Source: Caryophanales bacterium UBA5026 (GTDB lineage: Bacteria; Bacillota_I; Bacilli_A; RF39; UBA660). Taken from it: DNA of 30,879 nt. The position numbers and the translations under genes are program-made. Numbering within the stretch: position 1 is the first letter of the stretch; each line of letters opens with the position of its first letter. The notes beneath the pieces are model-generated. The model worked only from the letters and a program-made list of their open reading frames with translations. It was not told the origin of the DNA and ran no database searches. The stretch lies in the NCBI GenBank assembly GCA_002416285.1, contig DICM01000038.1, forward strand, positions 1 through 30,879, given 5' to 3'. Below are positions 8,014-15,955 of the stretch, one piece after another.

Positions 8014-10170
8014 GTGGTTGAAACATTTGAACATTTATTTGCAATAAAACGAAATGGGAAGAAAGTAGACTTTGATCGTACGAAAGTTGCGATTGCAATC
8101 AAAAAGGGTTTTGATAGTGTAAATTTTCCTGAGAATGGCAAGATGAAATACAGTACTCAAGATATTCAAAAGGTTTCTCAGGCGGTGTTAAATCGTATTG
8201 CCAAAGAATATCAAAATATGAATCGTATTAAAATTGAAACAATTCAAGATTTTATCGAGGCTGAGTTAAAGAAAAATTATCCTGATGTATACACTTCTTT
8301 TTCAGAATATCGCGAACGAAGAGCCCGATCTCGTGCCATGTTTTTCGATGAGAAAAAAACACATCAATTTCTAAAAGTAGTGGAAGGGCTCGGCTTTAAA
8401 GCATCGAATTTAGATGAATCAGAACTTCCAAAATCACCAGTTCATATGCTCGTTGAGTATGGAAAAACGGTATCTGAATCATTTGTAAAATCGTATGTAT
8501 TAAGATCAAAATATACGGAATCTGTTGAAAAGGGTGATGTTTACATTCATGATCTTGATTCGTATGCGTCTGGAACGACAACTTCATGTCAGATTGATTT
8601 ATCGAGACTTTATAAAAATGGATTTGAAACAGGAAATGGGTTTATTCGTTCTCCTAAATCAATTTCTACTTATGCATCTTTAATACCAGTTGTTCTAGGA
8701 CTTAATCAACAGGATCAACATGGGGAACAATCTATTGCTGCTTTTGATTATGATATGGCAGGAGGAGTTTTAAAGACATTTTTAAAGTCATTTGAAACGC
8801 ATCTATCAAGTCTTTTAGAGTTTTCTGGTTTAGAACCTTTCTTTAAAACAGAACGCGTTATGCGTGAAGTGGAAAAACAAGGAACCATCGATTTTCCAAT
8901 TGAAAATATCTATGAACTTACAAAAGATTCAAAACAGGCACAGAATATTTTAAATCAGTGCTATAGAATAGCAATGGGGGATACCTGTAAAAAAACGGCT
9001 CAAGCAATGGAATCCTTTTTGTATAATTGTAATACTTTAATTAGAAATGGTGGCACCCTAATCGCTTCTACTATTAATCTTGGAACCGATATCAGTCCAG
9101 AGGGCCGAATGGTAACAGAAGCTTTTTTAAATGCTTATCAAAAAGGTCTTGGTCATGGGGAAAAACCCACTTATCCAGTTGTTATTTTTAAAGTTAAAGG
9201 AGGTATTAACTATCTAAAGGATGACCCTAACCATGATCTTTTAAGAAAAGCCTATGAAGTAGTAGCAAGTGGTCTTGATGTGCGTTTCTCCTTTCTTGAT
9301 TCAACTTTCAATAAGGAATACTTACAGGGAGATAATCCCGATTATGAGACTGCTTATACTGGGCTTTCAGAAAGAACTGCGGAAGATAATACTGATACTA
9401 CTTTAGAAATTGTTCCAGGTAGAGGGAATATATCTAAAACGACATTAAATCTTCCTCGACTTGGTCTGAAGTATGGAATAAATAAAGAAAGAGAAACTGC
9501 AGATTTAGAAGGATTCTTTAATGCCTTAGAAGAAAAACTGGATTTTATTCGTGATCAAATGTTGGAACGTTTTGAAATTCAATGTAGTAGGCCATGTGAA
9601 CAATTTTCATTTTTAGTAGGACAGGGTGTTTGGACAGATGGTGAGAAAACAAAATCAGGAGATAGACTCAGAAAACTATGGAAACATGGGACGTTATCAA
9701 TTGGTTTTGTAGGATTAGCTGAGTGTTTAAAAGCTCTAATGGGTAAAACACATGGAGAAAGTGAAGAAGCAGATTTGCTTGGTCGGAAAGTTATCGCATT
9801 TATCCGTGAAAAGACGGATCAATATTCTGAGGAAAATAATTTAAATTTTGTTTGCTTTGGAACAAATGATGAATCTATTCGAACTAACTTTACAGAGTTA
9901 GATAAAGCAATCTATGGAAAAGTAAAAGGTGTTACTGACCATGTTTATACTGAATCTTTCTGGGTAAATAAAGGAATCAACAATATTCAGAAGATTAAAA
10001 AGGAAGCTCCATATCATCAGCTTAGCAATGGTGGACATATTACAATCGTTGAAGAAAAGAGCAATAGTGTTTTAAATGTAGAAAAAAATGTAATGCTTAT
10101 GAAGGAATCTAACCTCGGTTATGGTAAAATTATTTGTCCCCTTAATTTAAGCTTAGAAGAGGATCATTAA
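8014..10170 (+). CDS. nrdD: NrdD (class III ribonucleotide reductase) homologue lacking radical residues
   Basis: The 718-residue protein begins with an ATP-cone (about 9-105) and continues into the class III reductase barrel. Family landmarks include GDVYIHDLD (174-182), PKSIST (214-219), GRGNISKTTLNLPRLG (469-484), LSIGFVGLAE (561-570) and LSNGGH (670-675). Two essential parts are missing. The MGCR segment carrying the active-site thiyl cysteine of E. coli NrdD (C290) is replaced by AYTGLSER (447-454), with no Cys between 340 and 523. The chain also stops at residue 718, just after the NLGYGK segment, where normal NrdD goes on to a four-Cys zinc site and the RVxGY glycyl-radical loop. No nrdG activase follows. 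GTG start after GGTGAG. It may be a regulatory or degenerate paralogue rather than a reductase. Confidence 0.85.
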   Translation: MVETFEHLFAIKRNGKKVDFDRTKVAIAIKKGFDSVNFPENGKMKYSTQDIQKVSQAVLNRIAKEYQNMNRIKIETIQDFIEAELKKNYPDVYTSFSEYRERRARSRAMFFDEKKTHQFLKVVEGLGFKASNLDESELPKSPVHMLVEYGKTVSESFVKSYVLRSKYTESVEKGDVYIHDLDSYASGTTTSCQIDLSRLYKNGFETGNGFIRSPKSISTYASLIPVVLGLNQQDQHGEQSIAAFDYDMAGGVLKTFLKSFETHLSSLLEFSGLEPFFKTERVMREVEKQGTIDFPIENIYELTKDSKQAQNILNQCYRIAMGDTCKKTAQAMESFLYNCNTLIRNGGTLIASTINLGTDISPEGRMVTEAFLNAYQKGLGHGEKPTYPVVIFKVKGGINYLKDDPNHDLLRKAYEVVASGLDVRFSFLDSTFNKEYLQGDNPDYETAYTGLSERTAEDNTDTTLEIVPGRGNISKTTLNLPRLGLKYGINKERETADLEGFFNALEEKLDFIRDQMLERFEIQCSRPCEQFSFLVGQGVWTDGEKTKSGDRLRKLWKHGTLSIGFVGLAECLKALMGKTHGESEEADLLGRKVIAFIREKTDQYSEENNLNFVCFGTNDESIRTNFTELDKAIYGKVKGVTDHVYTESFWVNKGINNIQKIKKEAPYHQLSNGGHITIVEEKSNSVLNVEKNVMLMKESNLGYGKIICPLNLSLEEDH

Positions 10171-10226
10171 ATTAATTTAGCATTTATATATTAACAAATA
10201 TACTTTATCAATAATAAAAAACATTT

Positions 10227-10252
10227 AAACATTTCAATAGAAATGTTTTTTT
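10227..10252 (+). terminator. Terminator after the NrdD-like gene
   Basis: AAACATTT (10227-10234) pairs with AAATGTTT (10241-10248) around CAATAG, followed by a T run. It abuts the end of the convergent CBS gene, and flanking A-rich sequence may allow action on the other strand. Confidence 0.8.
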
Positions 10253-10700
10253 ATAGATAAAATTCATCGACCTCTGAGTCTCTTATATCTTCGTTACGTG
10301 TAATTTCATAGATAGAGGATATCGTTTTTATGATTTCTTCCTCCTTCACTGAATCTAGAATATCAGAGAGAGATAAAATCCCTACAATTTTTTTTTCATC
10401 GTTAATTAACAGTCGTTTTATCTTTTTCTCTTTCATAATTCGTAAAGCATCTGTAAGGTCTTTGTCGAATTCAATTGTAATTAACTTTTTACTCATTACA
10501 TTTTTTAAATTTGAATCCATATGATTTGCCATTCCTCTGATGACCAAATCACGATCAGTTAATACGCCAATGACTTTATTTTCTTCTACTACTGGAAGAA
10601 AACCAATATCGTATTCTCGCATTTTTAAAGCTGCTTCAAAAGAAGATTTTCTCACATCAATTGAAATAATTCTTTTACACATTTTTTCTCGTATCTGCAT
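10251..10700 (-). CDS. Tandem CBS-domain protein
   Basis: A stand-alone pair of CBS domains in 149 residues. The first covers about residues 5-60 (with GFLPVVEENKVIGVLTDRDLVIRGM) and the second about 65-122 (KRLLINDEKKIVGILSLSDIL). An acidic helical tail follows. Such Bateman modules bind adenine nucleotides or related ligands and act as regulators, as in the YhcV-like proteins of Bacillus; the ligand cannot be told from sequence. AGGTGAG precedes the ATG. It is convergent to the NrdD-like gene and divergent from yunB. Another adenylate-sensing domain, the ATP-cone, lies next door, but a link is speculative. Confidence 0.9.
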   Translation of the reverse strand: MQIREKMCKRIISIDVRKSSFEAALKMREYDIGFLPVVEENKVIGVLTDRDLVIRGMANHMDSNLKNVMSKKLITIEFDKDLTDALRIMKEKKIKRLLINDEKKIVGILSLSDILDSVKEEEIIKTISSIYEITRNEDIRDSEVDEFYL

Positions 10701-10769
10701 ATACTCACCTCATTTTTATTCTTTTCTAAAAAGCTGACATTATACATAAACTATAACAGGTGATGTTGT

Positions 10770-11525
10770 ATGGCGCGAATTCGTTTGAAACATGGATTTC
10801 GATTACCAAAATTAAAAAAGAAAAATATATTTTTTATCAGTTTATTTATTTCTTTGATTGGTATTATATGTTTATTGAATTTTTTTAATAAAAAAATTAC
10901 ACCTATTTTAATGACACAAGCAGAGGTTCAAGCAAAAAGGGTTATATTACTCGTTATGACACAAGCTGTATCTGAACAGATCAATGTTCAGGAAACTTTA
11001 GACGAGTTATTTATTGTCACTAAAAATGATGATGGAAGTATTAAAGCACTTGATTATAATCCAGTTGGAATGAATAAGCTTTTAACCTATGTTACTAATA
11101 ATGTCAGAAAGTATTTACAAAATTTAGAGAATGGTAAAATAGATGATATTGAATTTACAAATACCAGTTATGATGTTTCTTTATCCAAATTAAAAAATGG
11201 TATTGTAAGTGAGGTTCCCTCAGGAATTATTTTCAATAACTCACTGTTAGCCAATTTAGGACCCAAGATACCAGTCCGATTAAATTTAATTGGCGATATC
11301 ACTGCCGAATTAAAAACAAATCTGACAAACTATGGAATTAATAATGCGTTAGTAGAAGTGGTAGTACATCTCGAAGTGAGTGAGCAAGTAATCTTACCAT
11401 TTCAAACGAAGGCAACGGTAATCACGTCAGATCTCCCTGTTGCTGTGAAGTTAATTCAAGGTAATGTCCCTAATTACTATTTCAATAGTGGTAATGATCC
11501 TAGTATTGCATTACCTTCTAGTTGA
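10770..11525 (+). CDS. yunB: Sporulation protein YunB
   Basis: YunB is a membrane-anchored sporulation protein expressed under sigma-E in B. subtilis; its biochemical role is unknown. The 251-residue product has a basic N-terminus, one membrane segment at about residues 20-39, then an alpha/beta extracytoplasmic domain with the family segments DYNPVGMNKL, VPSGIIFNNSLLANLGPKIPVR and VVVHLEVSEQVILPF. AGGTGAT precedes the ATG. A sigma-E-like -10 (CATAAACT at 10745-10752, 7 of 8) is present but I see no good -35. Its last codons overlap the promoter of the next gene. Confidence 0.9.
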   Translation: MARIRLKHGFRLPKLKKKNIFFISLFISLIGIICLLNFFNKKITPILMTQAEVQAKRVILLVMTQAVSEQINVQETLDELFIVTKNDDGSIKALDYNPVGMNKLLTYVTNNVRKYLQNLENGKIDDIEFTNTSYDVSLSKLKNGIVSEVPSGIIFNNSLLANLGPKIPVRLNLIGDITAELKTNLTNYGINNALVEVVVHLEVSEQVILPFQTKATVITSDLPVAVKLIQGNVPNYYFNSGNDPSIALPSS

Positions 11526-11550
11526 CTAATATCATAAATCACTTTATAAT
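11522..11550 (+). promoter_or_regulatory. Sigma-A promoter of the zinc-ribbon gene
   Basis: TTGACT (11522-11527), 17 bp, TATAAT (11545-11550). The -35 overlaps the yunB stop codon. Confidence 0.85.
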
Positions 11551-11568
11551 GATTTTGAGGTGATTTTC

Positions 11569-11922
11569 ATGAAAGAGTGTGAAAATTGTCATAAGTTTTA
11601 TACAGGATTTGAATGTCCTTATTGTAAAAATGATGTGCAAGTAAAAAAGAAAATAGACGAGAATATGAAGTTGCAGCACTCTCAGGTTCATGAGAAAATG
11701 GGAACAGCGACGATTAATCGTCAGGCAATTAGTTTTGAAACAAATTTAATTCCAGTTGGTGAAATTAAAGAGATGGTCAAGATGCGAAAATCTGTGCCTC
11801 CAAAAGTTCAAACTAAGAAAAAAATGAATAAAACTTTGAAAATAGTTTTAATTGTGTTTGGTTCTATTTTCATATTTTTAATCGCACTGGTACTTTTGGT
11901 TTTATTGCAGCTTTCGTTATAG
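11569..11922 (+). CDS. Zinc-ribbon protein with C-terminal membrane anchor
   Basis: The 117-residue protein starts with a four-Cys zinc ribbon (C4, C7, C16, C19; two CxxC pairs), continues through a basic, unstructured-looking region, and ends in one hydrophobic helix (about 92-115). The ATG at 11569 sits 4 nt after GAGGTGAT; an in-frame GTG at 11560 is inside that site. The design resembles tail-anchored zinc-ribbon proteins of Firmicutes with unknown roles, and I cannot assign a specific family. It forms a two-gene transcript with yutD, 8 nt downstream. Confidence 0.75.
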   Translation: MKECENCHKFYTGFECPYCKNDVQVKKKIDENMKLQHSQVHEKMGTATINRQAISFETNLIPVGEIKEMVKMRKSVPPKVQTKKKMNKTLKIVLIVFGSIFIFLIALVLLVLLQLSL

Positions 11923-11930
11923 GAGGAATT

Positions 11931-12212
11931 ATGAATAAAATTGTAGTTGGGAATCTTACTTATCAATTATTGGAAAATGGAAAAGACGGTTATGATGATG
12001 CGATTTTTCAAGAAAAGTGGACAGAATATTTTGAACCTTTTGATTTTATTTTTGGCGATTGGTCATATGGAAAATTACGTCTGAAGGGTTTTTATAAAAC
12101 GACTCACAGTGATGTAAAAGCATATAATGATATTAAAAATTATAAAGATTATTTAAAGAATGAATGTGCTTATGGTTGCCGCTATTTTTTGCTAGAGAAA
12201 CAATCCAATTGA
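11931..12212 (+). CDS. yutD: YutD family protein (DUF1027)
   Basis: The 93-residue product matches the YutD family of Bacilli. Conserved segments are FEPFDFIFGDWSYGKLRLKGFY in the middle and CAYGCRYFLLEK near the end, with two Cys spaced by three residues. Its function is not well established. A strong AGGAGG site sits 6 nt before the ATG, just after the previous stop. Its last codons form the first arm of the terminator that ends this transcript. Confidence 0.9.
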   Translation: MNKIVVGNLTYQLLENGKDGYDDAIFQEKWTEYFEPFDFIFGDWSYGKLRLKGFYKTTHSDVKAYNDIKNYKDYLKNECAYGCRYFLLEKQSN

Positions 12213-12221
12213 TTGTTTTTT
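12198..12221 (+). terminator. Terminator embracing the yutD stop
   Basis: AAACAATC (12198-12205) pairs with GATTGTTT (12211-12218) around CAATT, then a T run. The TGA (12210-12212) lies in the loop and second arm. Confidence 0.85.
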
Positions 12222-12249
12222 CTTGCCCCTTTTTAATGGTGTAAAAAAA

Positions 12250-12258
12250 TGTTATAAT
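12250..12258 (+). promoter_or_regulatory. Extended -10 promoter of prfB
   Basis: TGTTATAAT at 12250-12258 is a perfect extended -10. The -35 region (TTTTTA around 12230) is poor. AGGAGG and the prfB start follow within 20 nt. Confidence 0.6.
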
Positions 12259-12276
12259 GTCTTAGGAGGAACGAAT

Positions 12277-13387
12277 ATGGAAATAAGTGAATTAATAAAT
12301 AATTATCAAAATTATAAAAATAGAATTTTAGAGCTATGGAGGTCTCTTTGACCCGGATACCGTAAAAAAAAGAATAAAAGAATTGGAGAAGATCATGGAA
12401 GAACCTAATTTTTGGAATGATCGAAAAACAAGTGAAAAGATAATTGAAGAACTCAATCATTTAAAGAATCGCTTAAGTGGAGTGGAGACTTTAAAAGAAC
12501 GAATTCTTGATCATTTGGATTTGTTAGAAGTGTTGAAACAAGATTATGATCAAGATATGAAAGAGTTAATTGAAGCTGAGATGACTGAAATTTCTTCGAT
12601 GTTAGATTCATTAGAGATTGAAGTTTTATTAAGTGGCCCTTATGATTCTCTTGGAGCAATTATTGAAGTTCATTCTGGCGCTGGTGGAACAGAAGCTTGT
12701 GACTGGGCAGAAATGATTGCAAGAATGATTCAAAGATGGTGTGAGCGAAAACATTATAAAGTAGAAGTTTTGGACGCACAGTCTGGAGAAGAAGCTGGAA
12801 TTAAAAGTATGTCTTTCCTAGTTAAAGGAGAAAATGCATACGGATATTTAAAGGAAGAAAAGGGTGTACATCGATTGGTAAGGATATCACCATTCGATTC
12901 GAATGCGCGAAGACATACCTCTTTCGCATCGATTGATGTTACACCATTATTTGAAGAAACCAATATTGATTTTGAAATTAAAGAATCCGATTTGCGTATT
13001 GATGTTTACCGGAGTAGTGGATGTGGTGGGCAGGGAGTTAATACGACGGATAGTGCTGTTCGTATTACCCATTTGCCAACTAAGACAGTGGTTACATGTC
13101 AAAATGAAAGAAGTCAGATTCAAAATAAAGAAAGGGCTATGGAGGTTCTTAAGAATAAGCTTTATCAACTGGAATTAGAAAAACGAGAAGAAGCTTTACA
13201 AAAGATTAAAGGCGGGGTTATGGACGTTAACTTTGGATCACAAATTAGAAGTTATGTTATGCATCCCTATTCAATGGTAAAAGATCATAGAACCAATATT
13301 GAAACTAGTAATGTTAGTAAAGTTCTAGATGGTGATTTAGATATGTTTATTAATGCTAGTTTGAAAGCAGTAAGGAATGGTATTTAA
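12277..13387 (+). CDS. prfB: Peptide chain release factor 2, with programmed +1 frameshift
   Basis: RF2 reads UGA and UAA stops. Translation begins at the ATG at 12277, runs 24 codons to CTT (12346-12348), meets in-frame TGA (12349-12351), shifts +1 and resumes with GAC at 12350. The coding sequence is the join of 12277-12348 and 12350-13387, giving 369 residues. The stop-recognition tripeptide SPF (204-206) identifies it as RF2 rather than RF1. The catalytic GGQ is at 250-252 in SGCGGQGVN. Autoregulation is expected: low RF2 slows reading of the TGA and favours the shift. UGA is therefore a stop in this organism. A structured intergenic element and ftsEX follow. Confidence 0.97.
12338..12352 (+). 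other. prfB: prfB +1 frameshift site
   Basis: GGAGG (12338-12342) acts as an internal Shine-Dalgarno sequence 3 nt before CTT, followed by TGAC. This is the classic RF2 recoding arrangement. Confidence 0.95.
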
Positions 13388-13401
13388 AAAAATACTATAG
13401 A

Positions 13402-13486
13402 GATGCAAAACATACGAATCATATTGTACCTCTGGTAAAAATGCCTATCAAGTGTCCGGCTGAGTATAATATTTTTACTTTGCATC
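13402..13486 (+). other. Structured prfB-ftsE intergenic element, possible RNA
   Basis: GATGCAAA (13402-13409) pairs perfectly with TTTGCATC (13479-13486), closing an 85-nt element. Inside it, GTAAAAAT (13435-13442) can pair with ATTTTTAC (13471-13478). The segment 13421-13432 can instead pair with 13462-13472 (11 pairs, one bulged C, one G-U). These two inner pairings compete or form a pseudoknot. A possible 11-codon reading frame (13403-13438, MQNIRIILYLW) starts in the first arm but has no clear ribosome site. I do not recognise a known riboswitch class. No T run follows, so it is not a simple terminator. Confidence 0.45.
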
Positions 13487-13503
13487 AAAAAATGTGATAT
13501 AAT
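13474..13503 (+). promoter_or_regulatory. Extended -10 promoter of ftsEX
   Basis: TGATATAAT ends at 13503 (TATAAT at 13498-13503). TTTACT at 13474-13479 is a modest -35 with an 18-bp spacer, and overlaps the 3' arm of the structured element. Confidence 0.65.
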
Positions 13504-13531
13504 GTTTACTGTACGAGGTAGGAGGCTAGTT

Positions 13532-14236
13532 ATGGATTTAATTAAAATTCAACATGTAAAAAAACAATATAAAACAGGTGTCACTGTAATTCATGATCTT
13601 TCACTATCCATTGAAAAAGGGGACTTTGTTTTTGTTATTGGTCCGACTGGATGTGGGAAGTCAACATTAATTAAAATGATTTACCGAGAAGAAAAACCAA
13701 CTTCTGGTAAAATCATAGTGGGTGGAATTGATGTCACTAAACTAAGAAATAGTAAAGTTTATAAGCTTCGTCGTAAAATTGGAGTCGTTTTTCAAGATTA
13801 TAAATTACTAAATCGTGCAACAGTTTATGAAAATGTCGCATTCGCACTGGAAATTTTTGGATTACCGAAAGATGAAATTCATTCTAAAGTTATTAAAGTA
13901 CTCGATTTAGTAGGACTTAAGAATAAAGCAAAAAGTTATCCAAATGAACTATCGGGTGGGGAGCAACAACGTGTTGCCATAGCGAGATCGATTGTCAATG
14001 GTCCTAAATTATTAGTCTGTGATGAACCAACCGGAAATTTGGATGAGAAAACAAGTATGGAAATTATGACAGTTTTAGAAGAAATCAATAAACTAGGTAC
14101 AACTGTAATCATGGTTACTCATGATACAGAAATCGTTGACAAGATGAAAAAGCGTGTTATCTTACTAGATAGTGGGCGAATTTTAAAAGATTATGAGAAA
14201 GGAACGTATTACCATGAAAGCATTCAGAATTTTTAG
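13532..14236 (+). CDS. ftsE: Cell-division ABC ATPase FtsE
   Basis: FtsE is the ATPase partner of FtsX; together they activate peptidoglycan hydrolases during elongation, division or sporulation. The protein has 234 residues with Walker A GPTGCGKST (37-45), the Q-loop Gln88 in GVVFQDYKLL, signature LSGGEQQR (140-147), Walker B LLVCDE (160-165) and the switch His in MVTHD. The ATG at 13532 follows TAGGAGG; the open frame upstream from 13502 would lie on the promoter. ftsX overlaps its end by 23 nt, so the two are co-translated. Confidence 0.95.
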   Translation: MDLIKIQHVKKQYKTGVTVIHDLSLSIEKGDFVFVIGPTGCGKSTLIKMIYREEKPTSGKIIVGGIDVTKLRNSKVYKLRRKIGVVFQDYKLLNRATVYENVAFALEIFGLPKDEIHSKVIKVLDLVGLKNKAKSYPNELSGGEQQRVAIARSIVNGPKLLVCDEPTGNLDEKTSMEIMTVLEEINKLGTTVIMVTHDTEIVDKMKKRVILLDSGRILKDYEKGTYYHESIQNF

Positions 14237-15113
14237 TCGTAATGTAAGGGATTCTTTCAAAAGTGTTTTTCGTAACATTTCTCTATCGTTAGCTTCTATT
14301 TCTTGTATTACGATTACCCTAGTAGTAGTAGCCATTTCGATACTACTTTCTGTTAATGTCAATAATTTTGCAACATTAGTAGAAAAGGATGTTACTATTG
14401 TCACTTTTCTTAAAGTGGATATTGATGAAGCCGGAAGACAGGATGTTTTAACAAAGATTAGAACACTTGATAATATTGAAACGGTTACTTTTCAATCTAA
14501 GATGGATATTGCCAAAGATATGATGGAGTCATCTGATCAATTTAAACATATTTTATCCAGTTATACAGAGGCGGATAGTCCGATTCAGGATACCTATTTA
14601 GTCAAAGTAAAAGATATTGAAAAAATATCCGAAACAGCAGAACAAATTAAAGCGATTGAATCGGTTGATCTTGTTAAATATGGTGAAGGTATGGTTGAAC
14701 AATTAGTTTCAGTTTTTGATATGATTCGTAAGGTTGGAATTGGTGTTGTAGTCGCACTTGTTATAGTAACAGCTTTCTTAATTACCAATACAATTAAAAT
14801 TACAATTTATTCTAGAAAAAGAGAAATTGAAATTATGCGTCTTGTTGGAGCATCTAATTTAAATATTAAAATTCCTTTTGTTTTCGAAGGATTATTCTTA
14901 GGAATTTTAGGTTCTATCATCCCGATATTAGCTACCACTTATGGTTATGTAGCAATCTATGGTCGATTTAATGGACAATTGTTCTCACCATTTATTAAAT
15001 TGGTTGAACCACAGCCATTTATCTATTTAATATCTTTGGTATTATTAGTAATTGGAATATTGGTAGGTATGTTCGGAAGTTGGAGAGCTGTTCGTAAATA
15101 CTTAAAAGTCTGA
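14214..15113 (+). CDS. ftsX: Cell-division ABC permease FtsX
   Basis: The 299-residue permease has the FtsX topology: an N-terminal membrane helix (about 25-48), a large extracytoplasmic loop (about 50-170) that would contact a hydrolase partner, then three helices (about 178-200, 223-250 and 272-295). The segment KREIEIMRLVGAS before the third helix is characteristic. Start 14214 is preferred because AAAGGA lies 10 nt upstream; an ATG at 14193 has no ribosome site. A partner hydrolase is not in the window unless one of the later wall enzymes serves. It ends in a terminator whose hairpin overlaps the stop codon. Confidence 0.93.
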   Translation: MKAFRIFSRNVRDSFKSVFRNISLSLASISCITITLVVVAISILLSVNVNNFATLVEKDVTIVTFLKVDIDEAGRQDVLTKIRTLDNIETVTFQSKMDIAKDMMESSDQFKHILSSYTEADSPIQDTYLVKVKDIEKISETAEQIKAIESVDLVKYGEGMVEQLVSVFDMIRKVGIGVVVALVIVTAFLITNTIKITIYSRKREIEIMRLVGASNLNIKIPFVFEGLFLGILGSIIPILATTYGYVAIYGRFNGQLFSPFIKLVEPQPFIYLISLVLLVIGILVGMFGSWRAVRKYLKV

Positions 15114-15132
15114 AGCATATGCTTCTTTTTTT
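15112..15132 (+). terminator. ftsX terminator overlapping the yabG promoter
   Basis: GAAGC (15112-15116) pairs with GCTTC (15121-15125) around ATAT, followed by seven T. The stop TGA (15111-15113) abuts it. The hairpin core GCATATG is also the -35 of the sigma-E-like promoter of yabG. Confidence 0.75.
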
Positions 15133-15143
15133 GTGCATACAAT
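15115..15143 (+). promoter_or_regulatory. Sigma-E-like promoter of yabG
   Basis: GCATATG (15115-15121), a 14-bp spacer and CATACAAT (15136-15143) match the sigma-E consensus 6 of 7 and 8 of 8. Transcription would begin near 15150, just before the GGGTGAT ribosome site. Confidence 0.72.
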
Positions 15144-15158
15144 GAAATGGGTGATAGT

Positions 15159-15947
15159 ATGAACTTTAAAGTTGGAGATCTTGTGACAAGAAACTCACAC
15201 AATCATGATATGATTTTTGTGATTACCCGAATCGAAGATAATGTTTGTTATTTAAAAGGTGTAAATATTCGTTTATGTGCAGATAGTCCGCTTGATGATT
15301 TAGTAATATTTAACAAAGAAGAAGAGGATGATATAGAAAATGAGGAACCCTTTTTAAAAAGAATTAAACCGGAATTATTAGACCGTAATGATTATTTTTA
15401 TTTACCTGGGAAAATTCTTCATATCGATAGTGACAAAGAATATCTAAATCGTTGTTTAAAATATTATGAAGAAACGAGTATATGGGCTGTTGGAATTTTA
15501 GATGAAGAAAAAAATATGGCATCTAAGATACATGATTGGTTAGAAGAATATAATCCTAACATTGTAGTGATTACGGGGCATGATGCCTATTATAAAAAAA
15601 AGGGTAATGTCTCTGACCTTGCTGCTTATAAGAACAGCACATTTTATGTAAACGCTGTCAGGGAAGCTAGAAAATATGAGAAGAGTCATGAAAAATTAAT
15701 TGTAATTGCGGGTGGATGTCAATCGGATTATGAAGAGTTAATTCGAGCGGGAGCAAATTTCGCATCCAGTCCTAAAAGAGTCAATATTCATGCATTAGAT
15801 CCAGCTATTATAGCGACGAAAATGAGTTTGTCAGATATTACGCAAGATATTGATTTAAAAGGGATTCTAGATCAGACGAAATATGGCCCAAAAGGAATTG
15901 GAGGAATTAAGACCAAAGGTACAATGTATGTTGGATATCCAAGATAG
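15159..15947 (+). CDS. yabG: Sporulation-specific protease YabG
   Basis: YabG is a cysteine-type protease that processes coat proteins, including SpoIVA in Bacillus, during late sporulation. This 262-residue copy has the family segments MNFKVGDLVTRNSHN at the N-terminus, LPGKILHIDSD, NIVVITGHDAYY, FYVNAVREARKY and IAGGCQSDYEELIRAGANFASSP. It is slightly shorter than the B. subtilis protein (about 290). The start at 15159 follows GGGTGAT; the ATG at 15147 is upstream of it and before the expected transcript start. veg follows 8 nt downstream, the same order as in B. subtilis. Confidence 0.95.
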   Translation: MNFKVGDLVTRNSHNHDMIFVITRIEDNVCYLKGVNIRLCADSPLDDLVIFNKEEEDDIENEEPFLKRIKPELLDRNDYFYLPGKILHIDSDKEYLNRCLKYYEETSIWAVGILDEEKNMASKIHDWLEEYNPNIVVITGHDAYYKKKGNVSDLAAYKNSTFYVNAVREARKYEKSHEKLIVIAGGCQSDYEELIRAGANFASSPKRVNIHALDPAIIATKMSLSDITQDIDLKGILDQTKYGPKGIGGIKTKGTMYVGYPR

Positions 15948-15955
15948 GAGGAACT

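Noticed and set aside
7904..8098. Longer reading frame upstream of SpoVIF
   Set aside because: It runs through the divergent promoter region into the NrdD-like gene and has no family similarity; the ATG at 7903 has a good ribosome site.
12349..12351. In-frame TGA as a prfB nonsense mutation or pseudogene
   Set aside because: It is the standard RF2 autoregulatory +1 frameshift with internal GGAGG and CTTTGAC.
13423..13451. Minus-strand promoter-like TTGATA-17-TACAAT inside the prfB-ftsE gap
   Set aside because: Five-of-six matches at both boxes, but it points antisense into prfB with no gene to serve, and the same bases are explained by the inverted pairings of the intergenic element.
13402..13486. 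tRNA-like element
   Set aside because: The outer arms resemble an acceptor stem and the size is close, but there is no T-loop GTTCGA-type sequence, anticodon arm or CCA.
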